Below, in pieces: positions 9,657-16,703 of a DNA stretch of 53,527 nucleotides; the first letter of the stretch is position 1; each line of letters opens with the position of its first letter. Source of the DNA: Gammaproteobacteria bacterium (GTDB lineage Bacteria > Pseudomonadota > Gammaproteobacteria > Acidiferrobacterales > Sulfurifustaceae); NCBI GenBank assembly GCA_016199745.1, contig JACQFZ010000069.1:1-53527 (forward strand), in the 5' to 3' direction. The notes beneath the pieces were generated by a model that did not search any database, was not told the DNA's origin, and saw nothing but the letters and a program-made list of their open reading frames with translations. The translations under genes and the position numbers were made by a program.

Positions 9657-9950
9657 TCAATACGCTACCCCAGAACCGTTGCGTCGACCCTGAATGTGTT
9701 TCGCATGATGCGTTACGTCCTGGAACAGTGATTTGATAGCAAGAGTGACGTTGGCAATGGTATGGGTAACCTGAGAATACGGTGCAGACGTTTGGATGCG
9801 CTCTATTGCCACCGAAAAGCGCCACCGGAACGTGGATAGATCGGTCTCGAATCCGTGACAGGACGCAATCATCGCTATACCGGCAGCTTCTGCCTGCAGA
9901 TACATTGGCAGCTTGCGACCGAGTCCAATTAGTAATCGTTCCCGCAACAA
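9657..9950 (-). pseudogene. Relic of a C39 peptidase domain (CvaB/RaxB-type exporter)
   Basis: 97 aa. The stretch KLPMYLQAEAAGIAMIASCHG, broken here after LQAEAAG, followed by FETDLSTFRWRFS, matches the start of the C39 peptidase domain of bacteriocin-exporting ABC transporters. In that family the run is LQtEaaECGLACLAMIAxYHG, then TDLxxLRxRF. The segment carrying the catalytic Cys is deleted, the downstream half no longer matches, and the transmembrane and ATPase parts are absent. This is therefore a decayed fragment. It lies between the hut operon and the small accessory genes and may mark a lost bacteriocin or double-glycine peptide export locus. The family match is from memory of the motif. 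Confidence 0.6.
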
Positions 9951-9982
9951 ATGCGGTTCCCCAATATAGAAGTCCGACCGAC

Positions 9983-10237
9983 CTACTTACGTTGATTAAG
10001 TACTTGACGAACCATTATCTCTCTGTCCTTTCGATTCTTCTTTCGTTGCTTTCTGTCGAAACTCCAATGGGTAAGCCAGATATGGATCGAGACCAATAAA
10101 GGATATGAACAGGCTCGCATGTTAGATCGATTCGCCGAATCAACTAAAGTGAAAGCGATAATTTCTATGATCAAGATTGCTACCACAAAAATTAGTATGC
10201 TGCGTCGCGAAAAGAGAACCTGTTTGGATATCTTCAT
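9983..10237 (-). CDS. Small predicted membrane protein
   Basis: 84 aa from the ATG at 10237, which has a GGAG about 10 bp upstream; an ATG at 10261 would add 8 residues. A strong membrane segment (SILIFVVAILIIEIIAFTLV) lies near residues 14-33 and a weaker one (YPLLVSIHIWLTHW) near 45-58. The tail is very basic. It starts 34 bp after the tandem csrA gene on the same strand and so is probably cotranscribed with it. I do not recognise the family. The spacing, SD and membrane helix support a real gene. Confidence 0.45.
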   Translation of the reverse strand: MKISKQVLFSRRSILIFVVAILIIEIIAFTLVDSANRSNMRACSYPLLVSIHIWLTHWSFDRKQRKKNRKDREIMVRQVLNQRK

Positions 10238-10271
10238 ATCGAAAGCTCTCCGCACCTTCATCTGCTATTGC

Positions 10272-10604
10272 TCAATTAAAAAACCGATCAGCGTTGTCGT
10301 CACAAAGATTCAGGCGGATTTCATTCCATGAAATAAGCTTTTGAATTTCTTCCCGGTAAACCGGCGTATTTATGGCGACGTCGACGCCAAGACGAGTGTG
10401 ACCGCCCTTGCTCACCAGTACCGTGACCGATGTGTCGTCATCAATGTTCAAGGTCTGACCCACACCGCTGGAGAAAATGAATTGGAAGGTATTGTCTAGA
10501 TCGATGCACATACGAACGTGATCGCTTTCAACGTTAAGTACCGTGATAACAAGGCGGTTGCTAATGGTCAGGGTTTGGCCGACACGCCTCGTATAAATAA
10601 GCAT
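10272..10604 (-). CDS. Tandem (single-chain) CsrA-like RNA-binding protein
   Basis: 110 aa from the ATG at 10604, which has AAGGA 9 bp upstream. Residues 1-41 align to CsrA from its start (MLIYTRRVGQTLTI) up to strand 4. Residues 42-91 are a second CsrA copy that ends in the standard VYREEIQKLI. Copy 1 keeps Thr5-Arg6-Arg7 on strand 1 but has Phe in place of the strand-5 Val42 and Arg44. Copy 2 has lost the Arg pair (SSG in place of TRR) but keeps Val82 and Arg84. In the CsrA dimer each RNA site is built from strand 1 of one chain and strand 5 of the other. This chain thus keeps one complete composite site and has lost the second. It lies in a minus-strand cluster with an XRE regulator and an ordinary CsrA. 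Confidence 0.85.
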   Translation of the reverse strand: MLIYTRRVGQTLTISNRLVITVLNVESDHVRMCIDLDNTFQFIFSSGVGQTLNIDDDTSVTVLVSKGGHTRLGVDVAINTPVYREEIQKLISWNEIRLNLCDDNADRFFN

Positions 10605-10714
10605 CGTGGTCGTTCCTTCTTTGAACTTTCCGTGGCAGATTGCCGGATTTGCGGCCGTGGGGCTCACGCTCATCGCCTAAGCGGGTGGCACGGCGCTACA
10701 GTACCTTTAGATGT

Positions 10715-11065
10715 TTACGTGTATTCCGCCGATTGAGTGGAGTTATCAGGACTTATCAAGTCGGCGGCTCCTATACCGAATGCGTCGGCAAGCCGCTCAA
10801 GGTTGTCCAGGCTAATGTTGCACCGTCCGCGTTCCACCAAGCTGATGTAGGTTCGATGCAGTCCGCTCTCGTCTGCGACCTGCCCTTGCGACCACTTGCG
10901 AACTTTGCGTAGTAGCCGCAGTCGATCGGCGAGGTGGCGCCGTAGGGGATAGCTCTTGGGCTTTGGCTTAACTTGAGTGTATTTCCCTGTCTCCTGTTTC
11001 GATACCGGAGTGCTTCCCTGTTGCTCTGACAACGGAATATTGGCTGTCGATTTCTTTGGCGACAT
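10715..11065 (-). CDS. XRE-family transcriptional regulator
   Basis: 116 aa from the ATG at 11065 (AAGGA 8 bp upstream); an upstream in-frame ATG at 11149 gives an unlikely extension. The C-terminal 70 residues are a Cro/C1-type helix-turn-helix: LADRLRLLRKVRKWSQGQVA, then ESGLHRTYISLVERGR and ISLDNLERLADAFGI. The N-terminal ~45 residues are polar and basic and probably disordered. It lies between the two csrA genes on the same strand. The mRNA region before it (11066-11460) is rich in GGA triplets, so CsrA control of this gene is possible. Confidence 0.85.
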   Translation of the reverse strand: MSPKKSTANIPLSEQQGSTPVSKQETGKYTQVKPKPKSYPLRRHLADRLRLLRKVRKWSQGQVADESGLHRTYISLVERGRCNISLDNLERLADAFGIGAADLISPDNSTQSAEYT

Positions 11066-11461
11066 TTGATGGATCCTTTGCGGTATGTCGTATATCGGTG
11101 AAATCACCGGTGAATACAATGCGAAACACGCTCGCTCTGCAAGAGTCACTAAGCCGCTCCGCTCCTTCTACTTGGTTACGTTCCTCTTTCTTCGTCTTTC
11201 GTTCGTTCTTGATTGGGTCGTATGCTGCGGTGATCTTCTTATTGTTCACGGTCCAAACGCTCCCTTGAGTCGCCTCCAGCCTAAGCCGCGCAGCACACGA
11301 CCGAATCAAGCTCTACTGATATCGCAAATTAAAGTGTGGTCTGGTCCACTCGAATGGATGCTCCGCATAACTAATGCCGTCGATCCACTGCATGACGTCG
11401 CCTCCTCCCTAACAAAGTTTCAGCCTGTCTACACACAACTTGGCTAAACTACTTGTTCTTC
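11066..11461 (-). other. GGA-rich leader between csrA and the XRE gene
   Basis: A stretch of 396 nt between two co-directional genes holds no clear protein except a 26-codon ORF. Read on the minus strand it has twelve GGA triplets, about twice the number expected by chance, including GGGAGGAGG before the small ORF and AAGGAGCGGAGCGG nearer the XRE gene. GGA in loops is the CsrA recognition core. It could be a CsrA-controlled leader or a sponge RNA; there is no proof of expression. Confidence 0.35.
11313..11393 (-). CDS. Possible 26-aa small ORF / leader peptide
   Basis: An ATG at 11393 is preceded 7 bp upstream by GGGAGGAGG, one of the strongest Shine-Dalgarno sequences in the window. The ORF runs 26 codons to a TAG: it begins MQWIDGISYAEHPFEW and ends NLRYQ. 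It has no recognisable family. The strong ribosome site makes it worth listing, but the GGAGG run could equally serve CsrA binding. Confidence 0.35.
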   Translation of the reverse strand: MQWIDGISYAEHPFEWTRPHFNLRYQ

Positions 11462-11680
11462 TCAGACTGTTTTTCCGAACGGTTCAGAACTCGCTCGGTT
11501 TTCTATACCGGCTTTCCTCCGCTTTTTTATACTCTCGTAAATCTCCTCGCGGTGAACCGGAATGTCCCTCGGCGCAGCAACCCCAATCCGCACGTGATTG
11601 CCATTGATCTCAAGAACCGCAACCCTGACATCATCACCAATGGTAACGCCCTCACCAACCCGCCTGGTCAAGATCAACAC
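11462..11680 (-). CDS. csrA: CsrA-family RNA-binding regulator
   Basis: 72 aa from the GTG at 11680, placed 10 bp after GGAGG and giving the canonical N-terminus (M)[17 protein letters not shown]. All key residues are present: Leu4, Arg6 and Arg7 on strand 1, and Val42, His43 and Arg44 in [12 protein letters not shown]. The C-terminal tail is 15-20 residues longer than E. coli CsrA. It binds GGA motifs in mRNA leaders and changes translation or stability. Its location among phage-like regulators suggests an accessory paralogue, not the housekeeping csrA usually found next to alaS. Confidence 0.9.
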   Translation of the reverse strand: MLILTRRVGEGVTIGDDVRVAVLEINGNHVRIGVAAPRDIPVHREEIYESIKKRRKAGIENRASSEPFGKTV

Positions 11681-11846
11681 GTTTATGTTCCCTCCGTTGG
11701 TATCGATGGCTAAACAAAACTCATCTCGGCCTACAGCGATGCCGCCACGTTTCCTATCCATATGTGTTACTGTTTTAGATAACTCTTATTCCGTATATAA
11801 CCTATATATATCTGTATTTCGCACATACTAGGCGGCATTTAGAATA

Positions 11847-12731
11847 ATGGCAAGCACCCCTGTTCTACTGAAAAAAAGCCACCCCACGTTCATCGAAAGG
11901 ATGGAGGTCTTGGCCGAGCTAGTGGGCAACGTGAACAAGATCGCTACGAAGCTGGAAGACGTTATTTCAAAATCCGGGCTTCGGCATTATTTCACCGGCG
12001 GAGAACCGACCCGACCCGCCCTTATTGCGCTCGCCAATGTTGCCGGCTTAAACATCGAATGGTTAGCCGCCGGAACGGGGCCCATGCGACCGATTCCTAC
12101 AGAGTCGCGCCATCTCGTCGTCGATACTTTCTCGCGTTACTGTCGTAGTAGAGGAATTACCGCGGCAAACGGATTAGTCGAGTTCTGTCTGGCATATAAC
12201 GATGGCGTTGTTACTTCCGCTCCCGGGATCAGTAAGCTCGCTCTCTGCGAGTTAAGTGCATGGGTTGAGGAGTACCAAAAGCCGTCTTCCGATGCGGGAG
12301 AGTATCCGCGGATACCGACATATGATCTGGATGCGGTCGACGATCAATCGTTTACCACTGAAGGTCGAGCCATTGCATTACGAGCAGCCACCCTATCCTT
12401 CCGGCGTAACTTACTGCTCGAATGGAAACTCGATATTGAGCAACTGGCAATATTTATCGTGCGATCAGACGAGTTGTTTCGATCAGTACGAGCGGGCGAC
12501 TGGCTATTATGCGATTGCCGCCGAGAACATGCGAATCGCGCCGGCATCTTTGTATTAAATGATGAAGGAAATTACGTTATCCGACGGGTCCAATTCTTGG
12601 AGCATGCACGCGTTCGCTTAACCCAGGAAGATCCGGACGGTGAAGAAATAATGGAGGAGCGCAAACTTAAGGAAGTTAAGCTTATCGGAAGAGTAATAAT
12701 TTACACGCGCCGATTACGCCGCTCCTTTTAA
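11847..12731 (+). CDS. CI/LexA-like repressor with degenerate S24 domain
   Basis: 294 aa. Residues ~15-80 form a CI-type helix-turn-helix (KIATKLEDVI, GGEPTRPALIALANVAGLNIEWLAAGTG, written here in parts of the run). A middle linker of about 90 residues is rich in hydrophobic helices. Residues ~180-290 fit an S24 peptidase-like fold: LLLEWKLDIEQLAIFIVRSD, AGDWLLCD, AGIFVL, YVIRRV, IGRVI. The catalytic GDSM Ser is replaced (VRSDEL, with Glu where Ser should be) and the base Lys of the K-R/V strand is Arg. The domain should dimerise but not self-cleave, so it would not respond to RecA in the usual way. It is divergent from the csrA cluster, with an AT-rich shared upstream region (11681-11846). 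Confidence 0.75.
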   Translation: MASTPVLLKKSHPTFIERMEVLAELVGNVNKIATKLEDVISKSGLRHYFTGGEPTRPALIALANVAGLNIEWLAAGTGPMRPIPTESRHLVVDTFSRYCRSRGITAANGLVEFCLAYNDGVVTSAPGISKLALCELSAWVEEYQKPSSDAGEYPRIPTYDLDAVDDQSFTTEGRAIALRAATLSFRRNLLLEWKLDIEQLAIFIVRSDELFRSVRAGDWLLCDCRREHANRAGIFVLNDEGNYVIRRVQFLEHARVRLTQEDPDGEEIMEERKLKEVKLIGRVIIYTRRLRRSF

Positions 12732-12812
12732 CAGCGGCATCTTTTACTCTTTTCATCCAATCGGAAAAACAATCTTCAGAATACGCACGATAGTGCGATA
12801 GGGACGATGCAC

Positions 12813-14045
12813 ATGGCGACAGAAGAACAAATTCGGAATCGACGTTCTGGCGATCCGCAAACTCCCAACCCACCACGCGGGTGGCAACGTATTTGCGATA
12901 AATATCATCGTAAAAAGACGAACGAGATGGCGCCCGAAGTATACCCATCAAAAAATCGACGCGCCGACGGTTCACAAACCACTGTCATACCCGTCAACCA
13001 ATGGCAGCGGCTGTTCGATCGCTTCCGTTTATGTCCCGATACCGAAGTCGAACAGAACGTAATTCGTGTTCTCTTTACCGCTTTCGTTCTTATCTACGGT
13101 ATTGCTGTTGCGCTGCATTACCGCACGACGGTACCGACGTTATTTCTTACCATCCTCTCTAGTTATATCGGGTTCGCAATCGCGATATTCGTTTGGATTT
13201 ATTTGTCGCCGACGAGGTCGCTCATTCGTCGCGTATGCCACACACTGGGCGACCGGGCGATGGTCACTGGGGTCTTACTCCTGTACGGCGGTTGGATAAG
13301 CCCCATTTATATCGTGTACCTATGGGTAGATATCGGTAACGGCGCGCGTTATGGAAGTCTTCGTTACCTCCTCTTTTCAACATTCTGTTCAGCAACCGGC
13401 TTTGGATGCGTCGTGTTTCTCAGCGACTACTGGCGATCACTGGAACCACTTAGCGTTGGCCTATGGCTCGGAATCGTCGCTCTCCCCATTTTTGCAAGAC
13501 GTTTCTATCAACGCATGAACGATGCAAATCAACGACTACGTGAACTGGCGACCCATGATCCGCTAACTGGGCTACCTAATAGGCCGTTTTTGTACGAAAG
13601 GCTTCGCGAAACAATCGCAATGTCGGAACGACATAAAAGACGGTTTTTAGTGATGTTCATCGACCTCGACAACTTTAAAAAAATCAATGATGGTAAGGGA
13701 CATGAAGCGGGCGATAACGCCCTGCGTGAAGTCGCCAGCGCAATGCGACAATCGATACGCCAGTCAGATGTCGCCGCAAGAGTAGGCGGAGATGAGTTCG
13801 TCGTGCTGTTGCACGATCTGAAAAATGAAAAGATCCAACATCTCGCCGAACACATTCGCGAATCGGTGCGCCTCTATACCAAAGATCATTTATCGATGAG
13901 CGTTGGAATTGCGACCTATCCAGAATGCGGAAACGATCCGGAAACGCTAATACGACATGCTGACAACACGATGTATGCAGCAAAAGCAGGAGGAAAAGGG
14001 CGGCATGTTGTCTGTTTGAATATTAACGGCGGCGCCAACCAATAG
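12813..14045 (+). CDS. Diguanylate cyclase with RpfC-like membrane input domain
   Basis: 410 aa from the ATG at 12813 (AGGG 9 bp upstream); an ATG two codons earlier is too close to that site. After a polar N-terminus of ~65 residues there are five or so membrane segments. The stretch YLWVDIGNGARYGSLRYL, then CVVFLSDYW and SLEPLSVGLWLG, resembles the membrane sensor part of RpfC-type kinases. The C-terminal 170 residues are a GGDEF domain with HDPLTGLPNR, DLDNFKKIND and RVGGDEF. An inhibitory I-site RxxD (RQSD) lies five residues before GGDEF. It should make c-di-GMP at the inner membrane under product inhibition. The signal is unknown; DSF-type fatty acids would be one guess. Confidence 0.88.
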   Translation: MATEEQIRNRRSGDPQTPNPPRGWQRICDKYHRKKTNEMAPEVYPSKNRRADGSQTTVIPVNQWQRLFDRFRLCPDTEVEQNVIRVLFTAFVLIYGIAVALHYRTTVPTLFLTILSSYIGFAIAIFVWIYLSPTRSLIRRVCHTLGDRAMVTGVLLLYGGWISPIYIVYLWVDIGNGARYGSLRYLLFSTFCSATGFGCVVFLSDYWRSLEPLSVGLWLGIVALPIFARRFYQRMNDANQRLRELATHDPLTGLPNRPFLYERLRETIAMSERHKRRFLVMFIDLDNFKKINDGKGHEAGDNALREVASAMRQSIRQSDVAARVGGDEFVVLLHDLKNEKIQHLAEHIRESVRLYTKDHLSMSVGIATYPECGNDPETLIRHADNTMYAAKAGGKGRHVVCLNINGGANQ

Positions 14046-14144
14046 GCGACTGATTAAGACAACATGCTCCGTCAGTACGAACAGGCGACCGAATATTTAT
14101 AATAGTGCGAGAGGAACAGCATACAATATCTGGCGGCGGGAAAG

Positions 14145-14177
14145 TGCCGATGCGATCACACGGGACCGTGATCGGCA
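14145..14177 (+). terminator. Hairpin after the diguanylate cyclase
   Basis: TGCCGAT (14145-14151) pairs with ATCGGCA (14171-14177), with an inner GATCAC/GTGATC alternative, followed by TTTG. It is a plausible terminator for the cyclase mRNA. It lies 20 bp before the tRNA fragment. Confidence 0.5.
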
Positions 14178-14196
14178 TTTGACCCACATTGGATTT

Positions 14197-14242
14197 TGGT
14201 GCCGGTGACCGGAATCGAACCGATGACCTACTGATTACGAAT
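14197..14242 (-). repeat. tRNA-Thr 3' fragment: distal attachment site of an island
   Basis: These 46 nt repeat, in the same orientation, the anticodon loop to CCA end of the intact tRNA-Thr at 23438-23483. There is one mismatch (A at 14214 against G at 23455). The spacing between the copies is 9241 bp. This is what site-specific integration into the 3' end of a tRNA gene leaves behind: intact tRNA at one end and a partial copy at the other. Confidence 0.85.
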
Positions 14243-14341
14243 TTTCTGTCGAAAATATCGACTTCTCTTTCACTTTCAAAAAAATAGTCTGCTTTTTGGC
14301 AATCTTTACCACCTGCAGTTAGTGCTCATGCGCGATTCAAT

Positions 14342-14575
14342 TCAGCCAGTTGTTTGAGACGCTTCCAGCTTATGGTACTGCACGAGCGTAGCCACCTGCG
14401 CGACGACATCGACATCCTGAGTTGCTCGAATCAGTTCGGCGCGCGCCGTGGTAAGTAGTAAGCCGGTTGCACAGCCCCCGACAAACACTAACGAATCGCG
14501 CAGATCACCCAGTGCGTCCGCCACCAACACCAAAATCCCCAGGTTCGGGTCGTCTTTGGAGCCGACCTCTTTCAT
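14342..14575 (-). pseudogene. Truncated AbiEii-like nucleotidyltransferase
   Basis: 77 aa. The stretch FVGGCATGLLLTTARAELIR followed by ATQDVD matches the GG-x-A and DxD active-site region at the start of AbiEii/AbiGii-type nucleotidyltransferases. It continues VVAQVATLVQYHKLEA as in the family. It then ends after five unrelated residues (SQTTG), about 100 bp from the island's left attachment site. Full-length relatives are about 200 aa or longer, so two thirds of the gene are missing. It overlaps the upstream HTH gene by 4 nt, the usual layout of an antitoxin-toxin-like pair. The break may stem from the integration or an end deletion. Confidence 0.65.
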
Positions 14576-15141
14576 TTCAGACGCTCTTCCAGCAATTTCG
14601 CCGCTAACTCCCTTTCCCGAGCGTGTCCGGCGCGTAACGCATCGAACAATACAAGCAACCCGTAGAAAGGGGGGTCGTCCATCGCTGCCAGCGGAAGCTT
14701 TTCAAAAAGCGGTAACAAGGCTTGGCCCCGAACAGTTCCTTTCGGGTGAGGCCACACCGGAACAGGTTCAGAACCTGCAACCATCATTTGCTTCAAGGGT
14801 GCAGCCCCGTGCGCGGTAGGAAAACCGATGGTCTGACCGCCGCGAACGGGTGGGAAGGCGTATCTCGCTCCGAAAAGTATGAACGACCGTAACGCGGCCA
14901 TAATCGGGCGCGGCGACCCATCAAATTCGGCAACTAAACCCGCAGCGGCAAGTCGCTGCACTGCTGCGTGAGCCTCGAAACGAGACAGTCGCATCGCTTG
15001 ACCCAATTCGGCGTAAGGCAACCACCGATTTCCGAGGGTAACGAGTTTCATCGCTACGGCGAGGTCCTGAGGTTTTAGAACCCACTGCCGACTGGTGGCT
15101 CGCTTCATAACGGCTGTATTTTCAGGGCTGGAGCGCTTCAT
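14572..15141 (-). CDS. Winged-HTH regulator partner of the nucleotidyltransferase
   Basis: 189 aa from the ATG at 15141; an internal ATG at 15108 is also possible. Residues ~25-75 look like a MarR-type winged helix (LKPQDLAVAMKLVTLG, YAELGQAMRLSRFEAHAAVQ, LAAAGLVAEF). The C-terminal part has AFPPVRGG, VWPHPKGT and a helical end rich in Ala/Arg/Glu. In other genomes genes of this kind precede an AbiEii-like nucleotidyltransferase, as here with a 4-nt overlap. That suggests an antitoxin or autorepressor role. The ATG sits at the edge of a 22-bp palindrome that may be its operator. Function beyond DNA binding is inferred. Confidence 0.7.
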   Translation of the reverse strand: MKRSSPENTAVMKRATSRQWVLKPQDLAVAMKLVTLGNRWLPYAELGQAMRLSRFEAHAAVQRLAAAGLVAEFDGSPRPIMAALRSFILFGARYAFPPVRGGQTIGFPTAHGAAPLKQMMVAGSEPVPVWPHPKGTVRGQALLPLFEKLPLAAMDDPPFYGLLVLFDALRAGHARERELAAKLLEERLK

Positions 15142-15162
15142 ATGCTGTATGCATATAGCATA
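15141..15162. promoter_or_regulatory. 22-bp near-perfect palindrome at the HTH gene start
   Basis: TATGCT at the left and AGCATA at the right flank TATGCATA at the centre. Twenty of 22 positions are symmetric. It overlaps the first base of the ATG at 15141. That suits an autorepressor operator of the winged-HTH protein encoded from this point. Confidence 0.55.
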
Positions 15163-15241
15163 CCGGAAGGGCTTCCGCTACGACTCAACACAGCTCTACC
15201 CGGGCTCCCGTCCCGCCAAAGCCACCACCGCCGATGATGAT

Positions 15242-15265
15242 ATAGGCGACTGATTCTCCGTCAGT
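15242..15265. repeat. Short repeat also found split at 14042-14076
   Basis: ATAGGCGACTGATT followed directly by CTCCGTCAGT occurs here. At 14042-14055 and 14067-14076 the same two blocks are separated by 11 extra bases. GACTGA/TCAGTC can pair as a small hairpin. One copy lies inside and one outside the island. Apart from this I see nothing coding in 15163-15344. Confidence 0.4.
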
Positions 15266-15344
15266 CTTCGGCCTGGCGAGCCAACGTCTCAAGCAATGAG
15301 CGGCCGGGAAAAATCGAGGCCGAAGCGGATTAAATAATTTCGTT

Positions 15345-16703
15345 CTACACGAGGAACGTGTAGATCAACCCGCCCACCCCGCAGGCGAGAACGACCGGAA
15401 TGATCCCGATCTTAAAACGCCACAACGCAACAAACGCCGCGATCCCGATCAACACAGAGAACCACTCAAACGTACCGCGAAACCCTTGTGGCCAAAGCAC
15501 GTGGTAGGCGAAGAACATCGCGAGGTTCAGGATCACTCCAACCACGGCAGCGGTGATGCCAGTGAGCGGCGCAGTGAACTTGAGGTCGCCGCGCGTGGCT
15601 TCCACCATCGGCCCGCCAACGAGGATAAACACGAACGACGGCAGGAACGTGAAGAACGTCGCCACCGTCGCGCCGGCAATGCCGGCTAGTGCGAGCGCGT
15701 TTGGGCCAAAGATTTCCTTGGTCCAGGCACCGACAAAACCGACGAACGCGACGATCATAATCAGCGGGCCCGGCGTTGTTTCCCCGAGTGCGAGGCCATC
15801 AATCATCTGCGAGGCGTTGAGCCATTGGTAGTGGTCGACCGCACCTTGATAGACGTAGGGCAACACCGCGTAAGCACCGCCGAAGGTAAGGAGTGCTGCC
15901 TTGGTAAAGAACCAACCGATTTGCGTCAACGTGCCGTACCAACCGAAAAGCGCGTAGAGCGTACCTTCTACCGCGGCCCAGAGCGCTAACCCAACGGCGC
16001 TGTAACCAACGAGGCGCGACCACGCGAAGCGCGCGTGCGCTGGCGGCGGCGTGTCATCGTCGATGATCGACGGCCCAAGACTTTTGTGGGCATCGCCGTG
16101 ATGCCCGCCGGTGCGAAACTTCGCCGGCACCACGCGACCGCCGACGTAACCGATGAGGCCAGCGCCGAGCACGATGTAGGGAAACGGCACGTTGAACGCG
16201 AAGATCGCCGCGAACGCCGCCGCGGCAATACCCCAAAGCACGCCGCTCTTGAGCGCGCGCGAGCCGATGCGATAGGCGGCGAACATAACGATCGCCGTGA
16301 CCGCCGGCTTGATGCCGTACAGAATTCCCACCACCGCCGGCACATTGCCGAAGACAAGATAAATCCACGTGAGCGCCGCCAGAATGAAGAGCGACGGCAA
16401 CACGAACAATGCGCCGGCCACGATCCCGCCCCAGGCGCCGTGCATCAGCCAACCGATGTAAGTGGCGAGTTGCTGCGCCTCCGGTCCCGTCAGCAGCATG
16501 CAGTAATTGAGCGCATGCAGGAACCGATGCTCGGAGATCCAGCGTCGGCGCTCGACCAGCTCCTGATGCATGATCGCGATCTGCCCGGTTGGGCCGCCGA
16601 AGCTGATGAAACCGAGCTTCAGCCAATAACGGAACGCGTCGGCGAAGCTGACCGGGCTCGGTGCGGTCGCGGCAGGTTGGGTCAGTATTTCTTCTGCGGC
16701 CAT
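15345..16703 (-). CDS. chrA: Chromate transporter ChrA (long, two-domain)
   Basis: 452 aa from the ATG at 16703; an upstream in-frame start at 16736 is less likely. It has two homologous CHR halves. The first has [21 protein letters not shown] with [17 protein letters not shown] (quoted as separate motifs). The second has [20 protein letters not shown] and [21 protein letters not shown] and FGGAYAVLP are hallmarks of the family, and a His-rich loop (GGHHGDAHK) joins the halves. It exports chromate from the cytoplasm across the inner membrane. Its start overlaps the end of the chrB-like gene by 22 nt, so translation is coupled. Confidence 0.94.
   Translation of the reverse strand: MAAEEILTQPAATAPSPVSFADAFRYWLKLGFISFGGPTGQIAIMHQELVERRRWISEHRFLHALNYCMLLTGPEAQQLATYIGWLMHGAWGGIVAGALFVLPSLFILAALTWIYLVFGNVPAVVGILYGIKPAVTAIVMFAAYRIGSRALKSGVLWGIAAAAFAAIFAFNVPFPYIVLGAGLIGYVGGRVVPAKFRTGGHHGDAHKSLGPSIIDDDTPPPAHARFAWSRLVGYSAVGLALWAAVEGTLYALFGWYGTLTQIGWFFTKAALLTFGGAYAVLPYVYQGAVDHYQWLNASQMIDGLALGETTPGPLIMIVAFVGFVGAWTKEIFGPNALALAGIAGATVATFFTFLPSFVFILVGGPMVEATRGDLKFTAPLTGITAAVVGVILNLAMFFAYHVLWPQGFRGTFEWFSVLIGIAAFVALWRFKIGIIPVVLACGVGGLIYTFLV

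Noticed and set aside
9036-9731. 231-aa plus-strand ORF across the hutH start
   Set aside because: Mostly antisense to hutH; composition is shadow-like and the C-terminal part has no known motif.
10605-10673. Upstream start of the tandem CsrA protein
   Set aside because: The extra 23 residues do not belong to CsrA, while the ATG at 10604 has a good ribosome site and the canonical start.
10968-11309. 113-aa minus-strand ORF overlapping the XRE gene
   Set aside because: It overlaps a clear HTH gene in another frame and has no motif or good ribosome site.
14197-14242. Functional second tRNA-Thr gene
   Set aside because: Only the anticodon loop to CCA part is present; the D arm and 5' acceptor strand are missing.
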